Source: Boswellia sacra
Lineage: Eukaryota > Streptophyta > Magnoliopsida > Sapindales > Burseraceae
Reading direction: 5' to 3'
DNA: 64,000 nt
Assembly: GCA_013180625.2 (NCBI GenBank)
Contig: SNVD02013102.1
Span: 1-64,000, forward strand
Below the pieces are notes generated by a model, which had not been told where the DNA came from, did no database searches, and saw nothing but the letters and a program-made list of their open reading frames with translations. This document shows, piece by piece, positions 22,850-33,816 of this stretch. The stretch's first letter is position 1. Each line of letters starts with the position of its first letter. Both the position numbers and the translations under genes were made by a program.

Positions 22850-23503
22850 AATTGCAGCAGAAAGAGTTGACGGACGGCATGCCTGAACGTCTGTTTAGAT
22901 ATTATCTTTTAGGCCACTTACAAAACAGCCAACTTGTTGTGCTGGGCTCAATCCTCCTGCTCTTATTAGCAATCTTTCAAATTGGGTTTGGTAATCTCTT
23001 ACCGATCCAATTTGTTGCAATTTTGTTAGATCACCGAAAAAATCTTGAAATTGTGTTGGACCATACCTATTATGTAATCTTACTTTGAAAACTTCCCATG
23101 TGACATTTGGAGATTCTTTTTTTATCAGCTGGAACCACAATTGTGCATCTCCTTCTAAGTTAAATGAAGCTAACGCCACCATTTCTTCTTCAGGTGTATG
23201 GTGAAAATCAAAAAATTGTTCAGCCCTACAAATCCAACTAGTAGGATCGCCTTCCCCATCGTAACGAGGAAAATCAAGTTTGACTGCTTTAGGATGATAA
23301 GTGTTGAAAGAAGTTTCTCTGCTGGCTCCTCCTTTACGGGCTGCACTATGAGAATTCTCATCTTGTTCATGAGCTTTGGAGAATTGATCAAAACGAGCAT
23401 TCATAGCTGCAAACATTTCTTGCATTTCTTTGAGCAGTCGTTCTTGACTTGTTGCAAGAGAACCCACTTCAACTTCTAAACTTTTCAGCTTTTGCTCCTC
23501 CAT
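22850..23503 (-). pseudogene. Gypsy gag remnant
   Basis: The likely ATG is 23503-23501 (MEEQKLKSLE), just after the primer site; the frame is open upstream but with no ATG there. A coiled-coil-like N-terminus is followed by the retrotransposon gag domain (LDFPRYDGEGDPTSWI, FNLEGDAQLWF, DYQTQFERLL). A TAA at 22897-22895 interrupts the frame after GLKDNI; the same frame runs on into the pol part, so one nonsense codon separates them. Confidence 0.9.
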
Positions 23504-23507
23504 GTCT

Positions 23508-23520
23508 GGCTCTGATACCA
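23508..23520 (-). promoter_or_regulatory. Gypsy primer-binding site (initiator Met tRNA)
   Basis: On the minus strand it reads TGGTATCAGAGCC, three bases inside the 5' LTR. It matches the complement of the 3' end of plant initiator methionine tRNA. Confidence 0.95.
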
Positions 23521-23523
23521 AAA

Positions 23524-23927
23524 TGTTACGTGCGGACGTAGTAGACCTGGTTACTGGTCTTTTGGTGGGAGAAAATCTGTGTCTATTCTTACCTATTGTT
23601 GTAAGGAAAGAAAATTAATAGATAAACAAATGGATGCAGTTGGTCTAATTCGAGGAAGACCGTGACCTCTGAAATAAGCTTTTGCTTTTAGTCTAAATTC
23701 CCTGCCCTTCATTCCATTTAGGAGAGTTATTTATACATTTAATTGCAACGAATAAAAACAAAAAAGTAGGAAAAACCCAACAGAAAAGTTGGAACAACCC
23801 CTGAAAATCTTGCCCCACTTGTAGATAAGGCTAACTTTATTTGACTTGGTTATCATACCATAAGACTAGGTCCACCGAAACTTGGACTCTTACAAATTTA
23901 TTATTATTATTATTTGAGCACATAACA
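23524..23927 (-). repeat. Gypsy 5' LTR
   Basis: 404 bp. It differs from the 3' LTR by about a dozen substitutions and one single-base gap. Confidence 0.95.
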
Positions 23928-24078
23928 AGATCTCATTTTGTCTTAATTTTGTCAAAGTTTAATTTTTGAAGATTTAGACGATATAAAATATAAATATATT
24001 GCATTTCATATTAAAAGAATGAATATGTTAAACTCTACTTGGTACTTATTCTAAAGACATATACAAAAAAATAATACC

Positions 24079-24269
24079 AGATTTATAACATTTATATAAC
24101 ATAAAATTTTATAATATAATGTGACAGCCTATGTTACAGAATCCTATTAGAGATGTAACTTTTTTCGTGTATTTTTGTTTTCTCCTATTTTAGTAAATTT
24201 TTATATGTAAACTATTATATCATGTTATAGAGTTTATGTTATATGAATATTGTAAGTCTAACATTACTC
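24079..24269. mobile_element. MITE, second copy of the 17995 family
   Basis: The right arm, ATTGTAAGTCTAACATTACTC, and ATATCATGTTATAGAGTTTATGTTAT match the family. The left arm is more decayed (TTATATAACATAAAATTTTA). The interior GAGATGTAACTT-like block is shared with the first copy. Confidence 0.6.
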
Positions 24270-26347
24270 ATAAAAAAATCTAGCTCTATGATATTTAAAT
24301 TAACTTTGAAATGGTATACATATTAGTAGGTATTAAATGACAAAAGAAAAAAATTATCCTCTTACAAATAAAAAAAATGTATAATACAAGTACAATTCTT
24401 TATAAAATTTTCGTAATGTATACAATGATCTTTATTGTAAATTATGTTATTTTAAAATATAAAATCACTTACTTGCAGCATTGGATTGTAGCATTTAAAA
24501 AATATGATATTAATTAAAAATTATTTATTCAATATTTTTAAATATCTTGCTTTGCATTACTTACAATGTATTATACATTGATAAATTAATTTAATAAACT
24601 ATATGGTCTAGTATTTAATTCTAGCGAACGTCTATTATAATTATTTATAAATTAATTTAGTATGATTATAAAATGGCATAAGGCATATTTTTGTTATTTA
24701 TCTTAAAGTTTTTATAAAGAAAGAGTTGGATTACAAATAATTTGAGTTTCGCAATACACTTGATTATAATATTCAATGCCAAAATATTATTAACATAAAA
24801 AATTGTATTCATTCAACTCATGAATTGTCTACAAAATATTTAAAATTATCATTTTGCTACTAATTATTTATTCATAAAATTACTATCTTACCCTTCACCA
24901 CAGATCTGAGTATGCGCCATATATATAAATTCTATATTTAATCGTTTCTTAAAATGTAACCCAGTTAATTATAATGAAAACGCAACATTAAAAAAGTTTT
25001 TCAAGTCAAATACATTATCCGCAACCAAAATACATCATTCATCCATCATTCATCCATTATTTACAAGCACTTCGACAAGTTATTAGCCATCATACCATAA
25101 CAAAGAAATTTAACAAGCATTAAAATCTTTATAATAATTTTTCCAATTCAACGTTTTCAATTCCATATCTGAAACTCATTACAAGATTATGAATTAGCTT
25201 AGAAGCCAAGAAAATTTTCCAACAAAACATAAAGCTACCGCCAAAACTTATTTTATCAAAGCAAATATCTTCATCATATCATGAACCTTGCCCAAGGAAA
25301 AGTCAGCTTGAGTTTCATATCACATTAACAAGTAGCAATTAAATAAGTAAAAATGAAAATACCACAAGGATTTCACATGTAAAAAGTAAGAAATTAATTA
25401 AATAATAAGAGGGAGAAAAAAAAAACTGCTTAGTAGCTTTAAACAGAGAAGACAATAACAAGCATCGTTACATCACGACAATGGGAAGAAAGGTTTAAAT
25501 CCTCATGCTTTTGAAAGTGCGGTGATCTAGCTATTACCTTTGCACTGCTTTGCACCTTGAGTGGAAAAAACTGTCTTTTGTTAAATATTTTTGCTTACTC
25601 TTGTCTTTTATTTGGTCTACATCCTAAATTTGCTATCAAGTTTCTTGCTTACCATGTCAAATTCACATGTTTGTTGAATTACTAATCATACATGTTGGAC
25701 TACCCATCAACAACCATCTTCTAGCTAAACAAGCTGAAAAGAGAATGCTAGACACATCTTTCTAACTAAATTACTAACCCTAACTGGAGAATCTAAATAA
25801 ATAATTCGAAAGCTACCAGGTAGCATATGAAAGTGAGAATGTGTGAACCTCAACAAATTTGTCATCTATAGCTTAATTGAAATCAGACCTGTAAAAATGC
25901 AATATTGGTGTGGTTGGAAGACCAGAACCCGGAATCCACTTTGCAAACTTTTTACTACAATGCTTGTTAGTCAAAGACTAAATCAACACCAACTCCTGTG
26001 AAGAAAACCATAGGTCCAAAAGACTTCATATTGGACAAATCACTAAGGTGATAACTTGGAAATATATTATAACACTTTTAATGAAAAAAGTAATGGACTT
26101 TCATTACCAACTGAATATTTTATTTGAAGGAGATGCGACTATCAGGCATTTAAAGTTTGAATGCATATAAGTAATGAAAAGAAGTATTTATAACAAAGAA
26201 GAACATGGATTATTCATACTTTACCAAATTATAAAACATTGGCAAGTCAACTTCACTAACAAAACAAACTCCACAAACTAATTTGCAGGAAACTTTAAAT
26301 AAGAAGAAAAAAGAGAGAGAGCTGATCTTCCCATTTAAATTAATAAT
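24270..26347. other. AT-rich intergenic DNA, no gene seen
   Basis: No conserved open frame is present. Several non-repetitive stretches (24.9-26.3 kb) are slightly richer in GC but show no coding signal or transposon ends I can recognise. Confidence 0.45.
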
Positions 26348-26352
26348 TAGAT

Positions 26353-26922
26353 TGTGAAGAAATCTGGAGAAAATTTGTGGCTAGAGTAGGTTGCCTTGAA
26401 GCAGAAAATCTGGAAATTTTCTGTGCTCTCTTGCAAGCATACAAACTGAATTTAAATGCAGAAACATAAACAAGAACACACCAAAATTTACGTGGTTCGA
26501 TCCATGATCTACTCCACGGGAGGGATAGAAATGAATACACTAGAGAGAATTTGGATTACATACTCTCCTCACTGCACTCTCAGCTTAGAACCACTCTAAG
26601 CTCTCAGTTTTTGCTTCTTTTCCACTCAGCTTTTTTTTTCAAGTTTTATACAACTTACATGACCTGCTTTTTCTACATTTACTGCACATTAGTATTAATA
26701 GCCTTTTTAGGTGGCTGACTATAAGTGTAAATACAGCAACCAAAAAATAGACAGCAAGATGGCTGCAGACAGATAGCAGAAAAACAGCAGACATACAGCA
26801 GTGAAACAGCATGCAGACAACAGCAAAACAACATGCAGACAGTAGCAAAATAGCATACAGACAGCAAGAAAATAGCAGCATGTTGCTGGTTGAGATGCAG
26901 TGGCTTGAGTCATATTGCATCA
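26353..26922 (-). repeat. Copia 3' LTR with internal minisatellite
   Basis: 570 bp. Between about 26740 and 26880 it carries short tandem units built on ACAGCA(G/T)xxAAAACAGCATGCAG. It also has the conserved block AATTTACGTGGTTCGATCC. It is 23 bp longer than the other LTR, through repeat-unit number. Confidence 0.9.
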
Positions 26923-26934
26923 ATTCTCCACCTT
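26923..26934 (-). promoter_or_regulatory. Copia polypurine tract
   Basis: On the minus strand it reads AAGGTGGAGAAT, directly inside the 3' LTR. Confidence 0.85.
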
Positions 26935-26971
26935 GACTCAAGATCAGTGCATTCTCCCTCCAATTCTTTAA

Positions 26972-29900
26972 TTACACCTTGGTGACTCCAATTAGGCTCA
27001 AACAGAGCCTGAATTTTTCTGTTGGGAGAGGTTTGGTTAACATGTCAGCTGGGTTTCTTGCAGTAGGTATTTTCTTCATTGCAACGATTCCTTTTTCTGC
27101 AATTTCTTTCACAAAGTGATATTTGACATCTATGTGCTTTGCTCTACCATGATGAACTTGATTCTTGATCAAATGGATGGTACTTTGATTATCACAATGG
27201 AGTATAAAACTGTCTTGATCAACACCTAACTCCATAATCAGTCCTTTAAGCCATAAACCTTCTTTGATTGCCTCTGTAGCTGCAATATATTCAGCTTCAG
27301 TTGTTGAAAAAGTAACCATGCTTTGCAGCCCTGCTCTCTAACTAATTGCTTTTCCCCAAATTGTGAACACATAACCTGTGATTGATCTCCTATTATCCTT
27401 GTCTCCAGCATAATCTGAGTCTACAAATCCTTCCAAAACTCCACCTGAATCATGACCTTTTCCATAACATAATCCAAGAGAAGTTGAACCTCTTAGATAT
27501 CTTAGTATCCACTTGGCAGCATGCCAATGAATTCTTCCAGGATTACTCATATATCTACTAACCATGCTTACTGAATATGCAAGGTCAGGTCTAGTGCACA
27601 CCATTGCATACATTAAAGATCCAACTAAGCTTGCATATGGTATAGAAGCCATTTCCTCCTTCTCCTTTTCTGTTTTGGGACAATCTTCTGCTGAAATTTT
27701 GATTTGTTCACCTATAGGAGTGGAAAGCATCCTTGCTTTGTTCATGTTGAACTTGACCAGCAATTTTTCTATGTAATCTTTCTGACTCAACCATAATTTA
27801 TTCTTGGATCTGTCCCGAATTATCTGCATGCCAAGAATCTTCTTTGCAGCTCCCATATCCTTCACATCAAACTCAGATTTTAGTAAATGCTTCAACTTGT
27901 TGATACTTTGCTTGTTCTTTCCTATCAACAACATGTCATCAACATATAACAGCAAATAGAGATAATCACCACTGCAGAATTTTTGATAGTACACACAATT
28001 ATTAAATTGACTTCTCTTTAGTCCATTTGCAATCATGTAACTATCAAACCTTTTATACCATTGTCTAGGGGCTTGTTTCAGCCCATAGAGTGATTTTTTC
28101 AGCAAACACACATGATTTTATTTGCCTTTAACTTCAAAGCCTTCAGGTTGCTGTATCAGAATTTTTTCTTCAATGTTTCCATGCAAGAAAGCCGTTTTTA
28201 CATCCATTTGTTCTATTTCCAAGTCTTCTTGAGCTGCCATTGCCAATAGAAGACGAATGGATGTATATCTCACCACCGGAGAATATATTTCTTGATAATC
28301 AATACCCTCCACTTGAGAATAACCCTTACCTATAAGTCTAGCTTTGAATTTTTTAGGTTGTACTCCATCTATACCAGATTTTTTCTTTAAAATCCATTTG
28401 CAACCTATCACTTTAATTCCTTTTGGCTTTGGAATTAATTCCCAGGTTTGATTTTTTACCAAAGAACTCATTTCTTCCCTCATTGCAGCTATCCAATGCT
28501 TTGAATTCTTTCCCATCACAGCATTAATGTAATTTGTGGGTTCTTGTTCAAGTTCTTCTCCTACTTGCAAAGCATAGGCAACAATATCAGCTTGAGCAAA
28601 CCTCTTAGGAGCTTTTATTTCTCTTCTAGCTCTATCTCTACTAAGCAAATAGTCTTGCAACTCTTCTGCACCATTTTCAGAATTTTCATCTTGATCAAGA
28701 TGAGTTTCTTGCATATCTTGCTGCCCTTCACCATGCTCCATATCATTATCATGTGTCTCCTCTTCAGTTTCTGAATTTTTTAGCTCAACATCTTGAGACT
28801 TCATCTCAAACTCAAATTCAACAAGCTGAGATTTATCATACACACTACTCTTGTGACATGAACTTTCATCTAATCCCAAAATTTCTTCTTCCTTGAAAAG
28901 CACATCTCTGCTGATTATTGCTTTTCCAAGCTCAGGACACCATAATTTGTATCCTTTCACTCCAGGAGGATAGCCAAGAAACAAGCATTTGAGTGCTCTC
29001 GGTTGAAGCTTCTCTTGCCTAATGTGTGCATAGGTAGTTGCTCCAAACACTTTCAAGTGATCAAGACTCGGTACTCTACTAGTCCATACTTCTTGAGGAG
29101 TCTTCAGCTTTATTGCAGTTGAAGGACACCTATTGATTAAATAACAAGCAGTAGCAGCAGCCTCTGCCCAAAATCTTGCAGGTAATTTGGCATTAAACAG
29201 CATGCATCTAACCCTCTCTAGAATGGTTCTATTCATTCTTTCAGCTAACCCATTTTGTTGAGGAGTACCCTTTACCGTTCTATGTCTAACCACACCATGT
29301 TCTTGACAATATTTGGTAAATTCTTCCCCACAAAACTCAAGACCATTATCAGTTCTAAGAAATTTTAGTTTCTTGCCGGTTAGATTTTCTACCATTATCT
29401 TCCAATGTTTGAATTTTTCTAATGTTTCATCCTTAGATTTCAGCATGTAAATCCATACTTTTCTACTGAAATCATCAAGAAAAGTGAGAAAATACCTGGC
29501 ACCACTTAGTGACTTAGTCTTGGCTGGCCCCCATAGGTCTGAATGGACATATTCTAGGATGCCTTTGGTGTTGTTCTCTGCTGCAGCAAACTTCACTCTA
29601 GTTTTCTTTCCAAAAACACAATGTTCACAAAATTTCAGCTCCGGTAATTTGTGCTTTCCAAAGACACCTTGCTTTTCAAGAATCTTCAATCCTTTCTCGC
29701 TAACATGTCCAAGACGCATGTGCCATAAATCAGCTGCATTCACCTCTAATTTTGATGCTATTGCAGCTGCTGCAGAAATTGTTTCACCATTTAGAATGTA
29801 AATGCCATTCTTCTTGTATCCTTTCATGACAACCATGGCTCCTTTTAGGATTTTTAGAACACCATTTTCAGCCTTAGCTATGTAACCATTAGAATCTAAC

Positions 29901-30356
29901 ATGCCAACTGATATTAGATTCCTTTTCAAGTTAGGAACATGTCTTACATTTGCTAGTGTCCTCGTCATCCCATCATGAAGCTTCAATTTTATTTCTCCAA
30001 TACCAGCCACATTGCAAGCTTCATTATTTCCCATGAGAACCTTCCCTTCATTCAATGGTTTATAGGTGGAAAACCATGACTTGTTTGGGCACATATGAAA
30101 GGTGCAACCGCTGTCTAGAACCCAATCACCATGTTGTTCTAAAGCTGTCACCATTAACACCTTTGCATCATCAAATCCTTGTGAAGCTACAGCTGCATTG
30201 CCACTCTCTTCATCTTTTGCTGCATCATTTTTCTTTCTACCTTTCCTATCAGGACAATTTCGTCTGATATGTCCCTCTTTGTTACAATGGAAGCACCTGA
30301 ATTTACCTCTAGATTTAGATTTTGATCTATCATGGCTACATTTAGCATTAAAGTTT
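26972..30356 (-). pseudogene. Copia pol polyprotein remnant, nearly intact
   Basis: In order: zinc knuckle CFHCNKEGHIRRNC, aspartic protease WVLDSGCTFHM, pre-integrase domain, integrase core (Asp in HSDLWGP, Asp in RTDNGLEF, Glu in GLAERMNRT), reverse transcriptase (MDVKTAFLHG, catalytic LLYVDDMLL, LVGSLMYAM) and RNase H (VDSDYAGD, STTEAEYIA). It ends LIGVTKV and stop at 26972. One frame runs through, broken by TAA at 28120-28118 after FEVKGK and by TAG at 27340-27338 at the Trp after GKAIS. All catalytic residues I can identify are kept. The stops at Trp positions fit cytosine deamination. Confidence 0.95.
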
Positions 30357-30944
30357 CTTTTTTTCAGCTCTTCCTCTCGCAATAAGGCCTTCTCCAGAGT
30401 TGGAACCTTTTCCTTCAAACTTAACATCTAATTCCTTTGAATGAATTATAGCAATAACTCCTTCTAAACTTAGAGTATCCTTGCTAAACTTCAAAGTGTC
30501 TCTAAGCTGGTCATATGTTTTAGGCAGTGAGTTTAACAAAATGACAACTTGATCTTCATTCTCAAGATCTAAACTTATCTTGGTAAATTCATCTATATTT
30601 TCATCTACTGATTTAGATTTATCCATCTTAAATCCATAGAATTTTTGTTTTAAATAAATTCTATTAGGTAGAGACTTTACCATATAGATTTCTTCAAGCT
30701 TCTTTCAAATTGATGCAGCTGTGGTTTCTTTGGACACCTTCCGAAGAACTTGATCTCCCAAGCTAAGAATGATTGTGTTCTTAGCATTCTTCTGAACTTT
30801 AGCCTATTTTTCTGGTGTTGAATCTTCAGGCACTTTTTCTTCATCTTCCAAGGCTTCATCAAGCCCCATGTTTCCAAGCAATGCTTGAATCTTAATTTTC
30901 CATAAACTAAAATCTGTCTTGCCATCAAATTTTTCTATCTCCAT
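30348..30944 (-). pseudogene. Copia gag remnant
   Basis: An ATG at 30944-30942 starts MEIEKFDGKTDFSLWKIK, typical of copia gag; an ATG at 30959 is followed at once by TAG. In-frame TAG lies at 30806-30804 and TGA at 30707-30705, where a Trp is expected before KKLEEIY. The open remainder includes YLKQKFYGFKM and LPKTYDQLRDTL. An extra A in an A-rich tract near 30354-30364 shifts gag out of frame with the zinc knuckle that follows. Confidence 0.9.
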
Positions 30945-31032
30945 TTTCTAGTTTGCCATTACAACTTCAAGATCTTCTCTCTCAGCAGAGAAACCTTATT
31001 TGTTTGAAGCAAACCACCTTCAGATCTTTAAA

Positions 31033-31049
31033 CCTCAGCTCTAATACCA
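31033..31049 (-). promoter_or_regulatory. Copia primer-binding site
   Basis: On the minus strand it reads TGGTATTAGAGCTGAGG, next to the 5' LTR. It is a variant of the initiator methionine tRNA complement. Confidence 0.85.
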
Positions 31050-31051
31050 GT

Positions 31052-31598
31052 TGTGAAGAAATCTGGAGATAATTTGTGGCTAGAGTAGGTTGCCTTGAAG
31101 CAGAAAATCTGGAAATTTTCTGTGCTCTCTTGCAAGCATACAAACTGAATTTAAGTGAAGAAACATAAACAAGAACACACCAAAATTTACGTGGTTCGAT
31201 CCATGATCTACTCTACGGGAGGGATAGAAATGAATGCACTAGAGAGAATTTGGATTACACACTCTCCTCACTGCACTCTCAGCTTAGAACCACTCTAAGC
31301 TCTCAGTTTTTGCTTCTTTTTCACTCAGCTTTTTTTTCAAGTTTTATACAACTTACATGACCTGCTTTTTCTACATTTACTGCACATCAGTATTAATAGC
31401 ATTTTTAGGTGGCTGACTATAAGTGTAAATACAGCAACCAGAAAATAGATAGTAAGATGGCTACAGACAGACAGCAGAAAAATAGCAAACATACAGCAGT
31501 GAAACAGCATGCAGACAGTAGCAAAATAGCATACAGATAGCAGCAAAACAGTAGCATGTTGCTGGTTGAGATGTAGTGGCTTGAGTCACATTGCATCA
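31052..31598 (-). repeat. Copia 5' LTR with internal minisatellite
   Basis: 547 bp, the same ends as the 3' LTR. The AGCATGCAGACAG-type repeat region (about 31450-31560) has fewer units. Confidence 0.9.
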
Positions 31599-31603
31599 TA
31601 GAT

Positions 31604-32700
31604 TAATGTCAGCATTCTATAAAAGCTGCACGACTTTCAATAGTTATAATAATGTCAGGATTCCACCAAAGCTGCATACCTGCGTTATCAATTCCACATG
31701 TTGTAGTGAAAAAAGATAATCATGAAGAAGTTACATTGCCAATGGCGCCAATGCTTGCCGAAGTAATTCCCGTCTAATCAACAACATTCATAACCTCTTT
31801 CAGATAAAACTGCGAAACAATGGATAGAATGGCAAACCCACATCCAGAAACCTAACATGCAAATCAAAATTAATTTAACAAATAAATTCATAACCATTGA
31901 ATTAAAATATAACTCTAAATAGCACGCAGAACCCTTGATCATTGAACATAGAAGGCTCCAAGTATTACCTATTTGAGTGGTAGGCTTGATTCTAGGAGGC
32001 TCAGTTATCTCTGAGTGATTGTTGCGATCTTGATAAATCCCAACATACGATCTCAACTTTTAAGCTGGATCTCTTTCTTCTAGACTCTAGGTTTTCCTTC
32101 ACCTCTCTCTGATCTAATTCCTTCGAAAAGTAATTTGTGAGAAAATTGATTGCTGATGAGGCGAAATTGATTATTAGGGCCTAGGTAGTTGTGTCTAGAA
32201 GAGAAGAAATCAATAAGAGATGATCCAAGAAGCGAAGAATCGAAGATGAAGGCGACTACCAGATTAATCAGGTACTAGGTTTTATTTTATAGAATATAGC
32301 CATTGAAGGAAAGTTGTAAGATTAGAGTCATGAGGTAGGACTCAGATCCAATGGACAAAATAGCTATTGTATGGGTACAACATCTGGACTGTAGCCAATC
32401 CTTTAACCTAAAAATACACAAAAGAGCTATTTATTAGCTACAAATTACAAAATAATAATAAGTTGTGCCTCTCTATCATTGAGGAATATAATAGTGTAAC
32501 AAATTAAAAATTAAACAACATATTTGAAGTGCTTCGGGTTAAAAATTGAAAGTGACATAGAAGCATGTTCAGTAGTGCAACTAATATGAAAATGGAAGTC
32601 AAGGAGAATGATTTGATGTAATATATGGTTATTCATATAGTCAAATGTTTATATGGAAAAATACTAGTGTTGAGATGAATCGGATTGGATAATATATTAT
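31604..32700. other. Intergenic stretch, unrecognised
   Basis: No domain is recognised. On the minus strand at about 31600-31850 one frame reads as a broken hydrophobic coding-like stretch (FAILSIVSQFYLKEVMNVVD, then stops), which might be an old gene fragment. The 92-codon frame at 31778-32056 is in a different frame and not convincing. Confidence 0.25.
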
Positions 32701-33806
32701 GGGCTAATCACACAGACCTGCTTACTTTTTGGCTTAAATTTTTATATATTCTTTGTTTACCGTTTTTAATCATCGACTACCCCTCACTTTTGAAAAACAC
32801 ATTATGGACACCCTTCCGTCAGATTTTCTGTTAAATACTTGTAATTATGTTGAATATTGAGGGGTATAATAATCATTTAATTATGTTGAAGTGGGGAATC
32901 AGGCATGATTGGTTGAGCTTTAAATGAGGCAGTGGCTGCAGAGAGGGAGAGGAGAGGTGGTGGTCACGGTTTCTTTGTTCTCTCTCTCTCTCTCTCTCTC
33001 TCTCTATGTCCTTGCATGGTGATGCCTCCTCCTCCGCCTCCGCACGATGGTGGTACGCGACCAAGTATTCAGCAAAGCGACGAAGCGTGGTGGTCGTGTG
33101 CGACAGGCTACGAGCAAAGCTGCAGAACATGATGGTGGTGCGCTACTAGATATGGACACAATGGTGGAGGTATCAGATGGAGAAGAAGAAGGGGAAAAGA
33201 AATAAGAAGAAAGTTGAATTTTTTCCAATTTTAAATTTTTGGTGTCTGAATTTCTGGCTTTGGTGTTTCTTGGTTTGGAATTTCTAGTTTTTGTTGGTGT
33301 TGGTGAATTTTTGGGTGGATATTTGAATTTTTTGTGTTTGAGAAGGTTGTAGTGATGGCAATGGAGCAGGATTTAAAGCTATTTTTTAGTTTCCATTTCA
33401 AACGATTGAAGGTGGGTTGGTGGCTATGAAGCGAGAAGACGACGATGGAGATGCAGGAGAAGAGAGACTTTTCAAAGGCGAGAGAAGATTTTTGTGTTGA
33501 ATAGTATTATAATAAATAAAAAATTATGTGTACATTAAACAACTTAAAGGAGTTGGTGTGGTGGTTGGAAAGTTATATAACTTTATGGAAGGAATCGGTT
33601 CGAATCACACTAGGTAAAGCAGCCTAATTTTAAGAAATTTGTTCGAAAGCTATTTTAGTAATTGCAATGATTTTAGATGGAATAGTGATGTCACCTAATG
33701 GCAAATTTAACAAAAATGTGGTTTGTGATGAATTTTCACAACATTAGAGGTAGTCGATGATTAAAAATGGTAAACAGTAGGTAGAGAGGGTTTGTGTGAT
33801 TAGCCC
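32701..33806. mobile_element. MULE with GC-rich, possibly captured interior
   Basis: The left end GGGCTAATCACACAGACC and the inverted right end GGGCTAATCACACAAACC agree through about 110 bases, including TTTTTAATCATCGACTACC. Flanks AATATATTAT (32691-32700) and GATATATTAT (33807-33816) agree at 9 of 10 bases, fitting the 9-10 bp duplication of Mutator-like elements. There is no transposase. The interior 32900-33480 is far richer in GC than its surroundings, with a (CT)n run at about 32980-33005 and overlapping short frames on both strands. That composition suggests captured host DNA (Pack-MULE style), but I do not recognise a parent gene. Confidence 0.75.
33553..33610 (+). repeat. tRNA-like SINE head
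   Basis: TTGGTGTGGTGGTTGG (box A-like) is followed about 30 bases later by GGTTCGAATCA (33597-33607), a good polymerase III box B. This is the usual layout of plant tRNA-derived SINE heads. No body or poly(A) tail is evident, and it lies inside the MULE. Confidence 0.4.
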
Positions 33807-33816
33807 GATATATTAT

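Larger units (their letters stand above)
18754..23927 (-). mobile_element. Ty3/gypsy LTR retrotransposon, complete but defective
   Basis: A 5,174 bp element with two LTRs of 405 and 404 bp, both TGTTACG...CATAACA. A primer-binding site lies inside the right LTR and a polypurine tract inside the left, so it is transcribed on the minus strand. Flanks GGATC (18749-18753) and AGATC (23928-23932) agree at 4 of 5 bases as the target duplication. Order is gag, protease, reverse transcriptase, RNase H, integrase, chromodomain remnant, which is Ty3/gypsy order. The short LTRs, total length and chromodomain suggest a chromovirus of the Reina type; the clade is inference. The LTRs differ at about a dozen places (about 3 percent), so insertion is fairly young, yet all coding parts carry lesions. 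Confidence 0.95.
26353..31598 (-). mobile_element. Ty1/copia LTR retrotransposon, complete but defective
   Basis: A 5,246 bp element with LTRs at 26353-26922 and 31052-31598, both TGTGAAG...GCATCA. The perfect target duplication TAGAT is at 26348-26352 and 31599-31603. The primer site and polypurine tract place it on the minus strand. Domain order is gag, protease, integrase, reverse transcriptase, RNase H, which is Ty1/copia order. The pre-integrase wording (LWHMRLGHVSEKGL) resembles Tork/Tnt1-type elements; that lineage call is inference. The lesions are few: two nonsense codons and one 1 bp shift in gag, and two nonsense codons in pol. Confidence 0.95.

Noticed and set aside
26639..26941. 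Cys/Leu-rich frames in three reading frames as secreted peptides
   Set aside because: They are translations of the LTR minisatellite in each frame; the same pattern appears in the other LTR.
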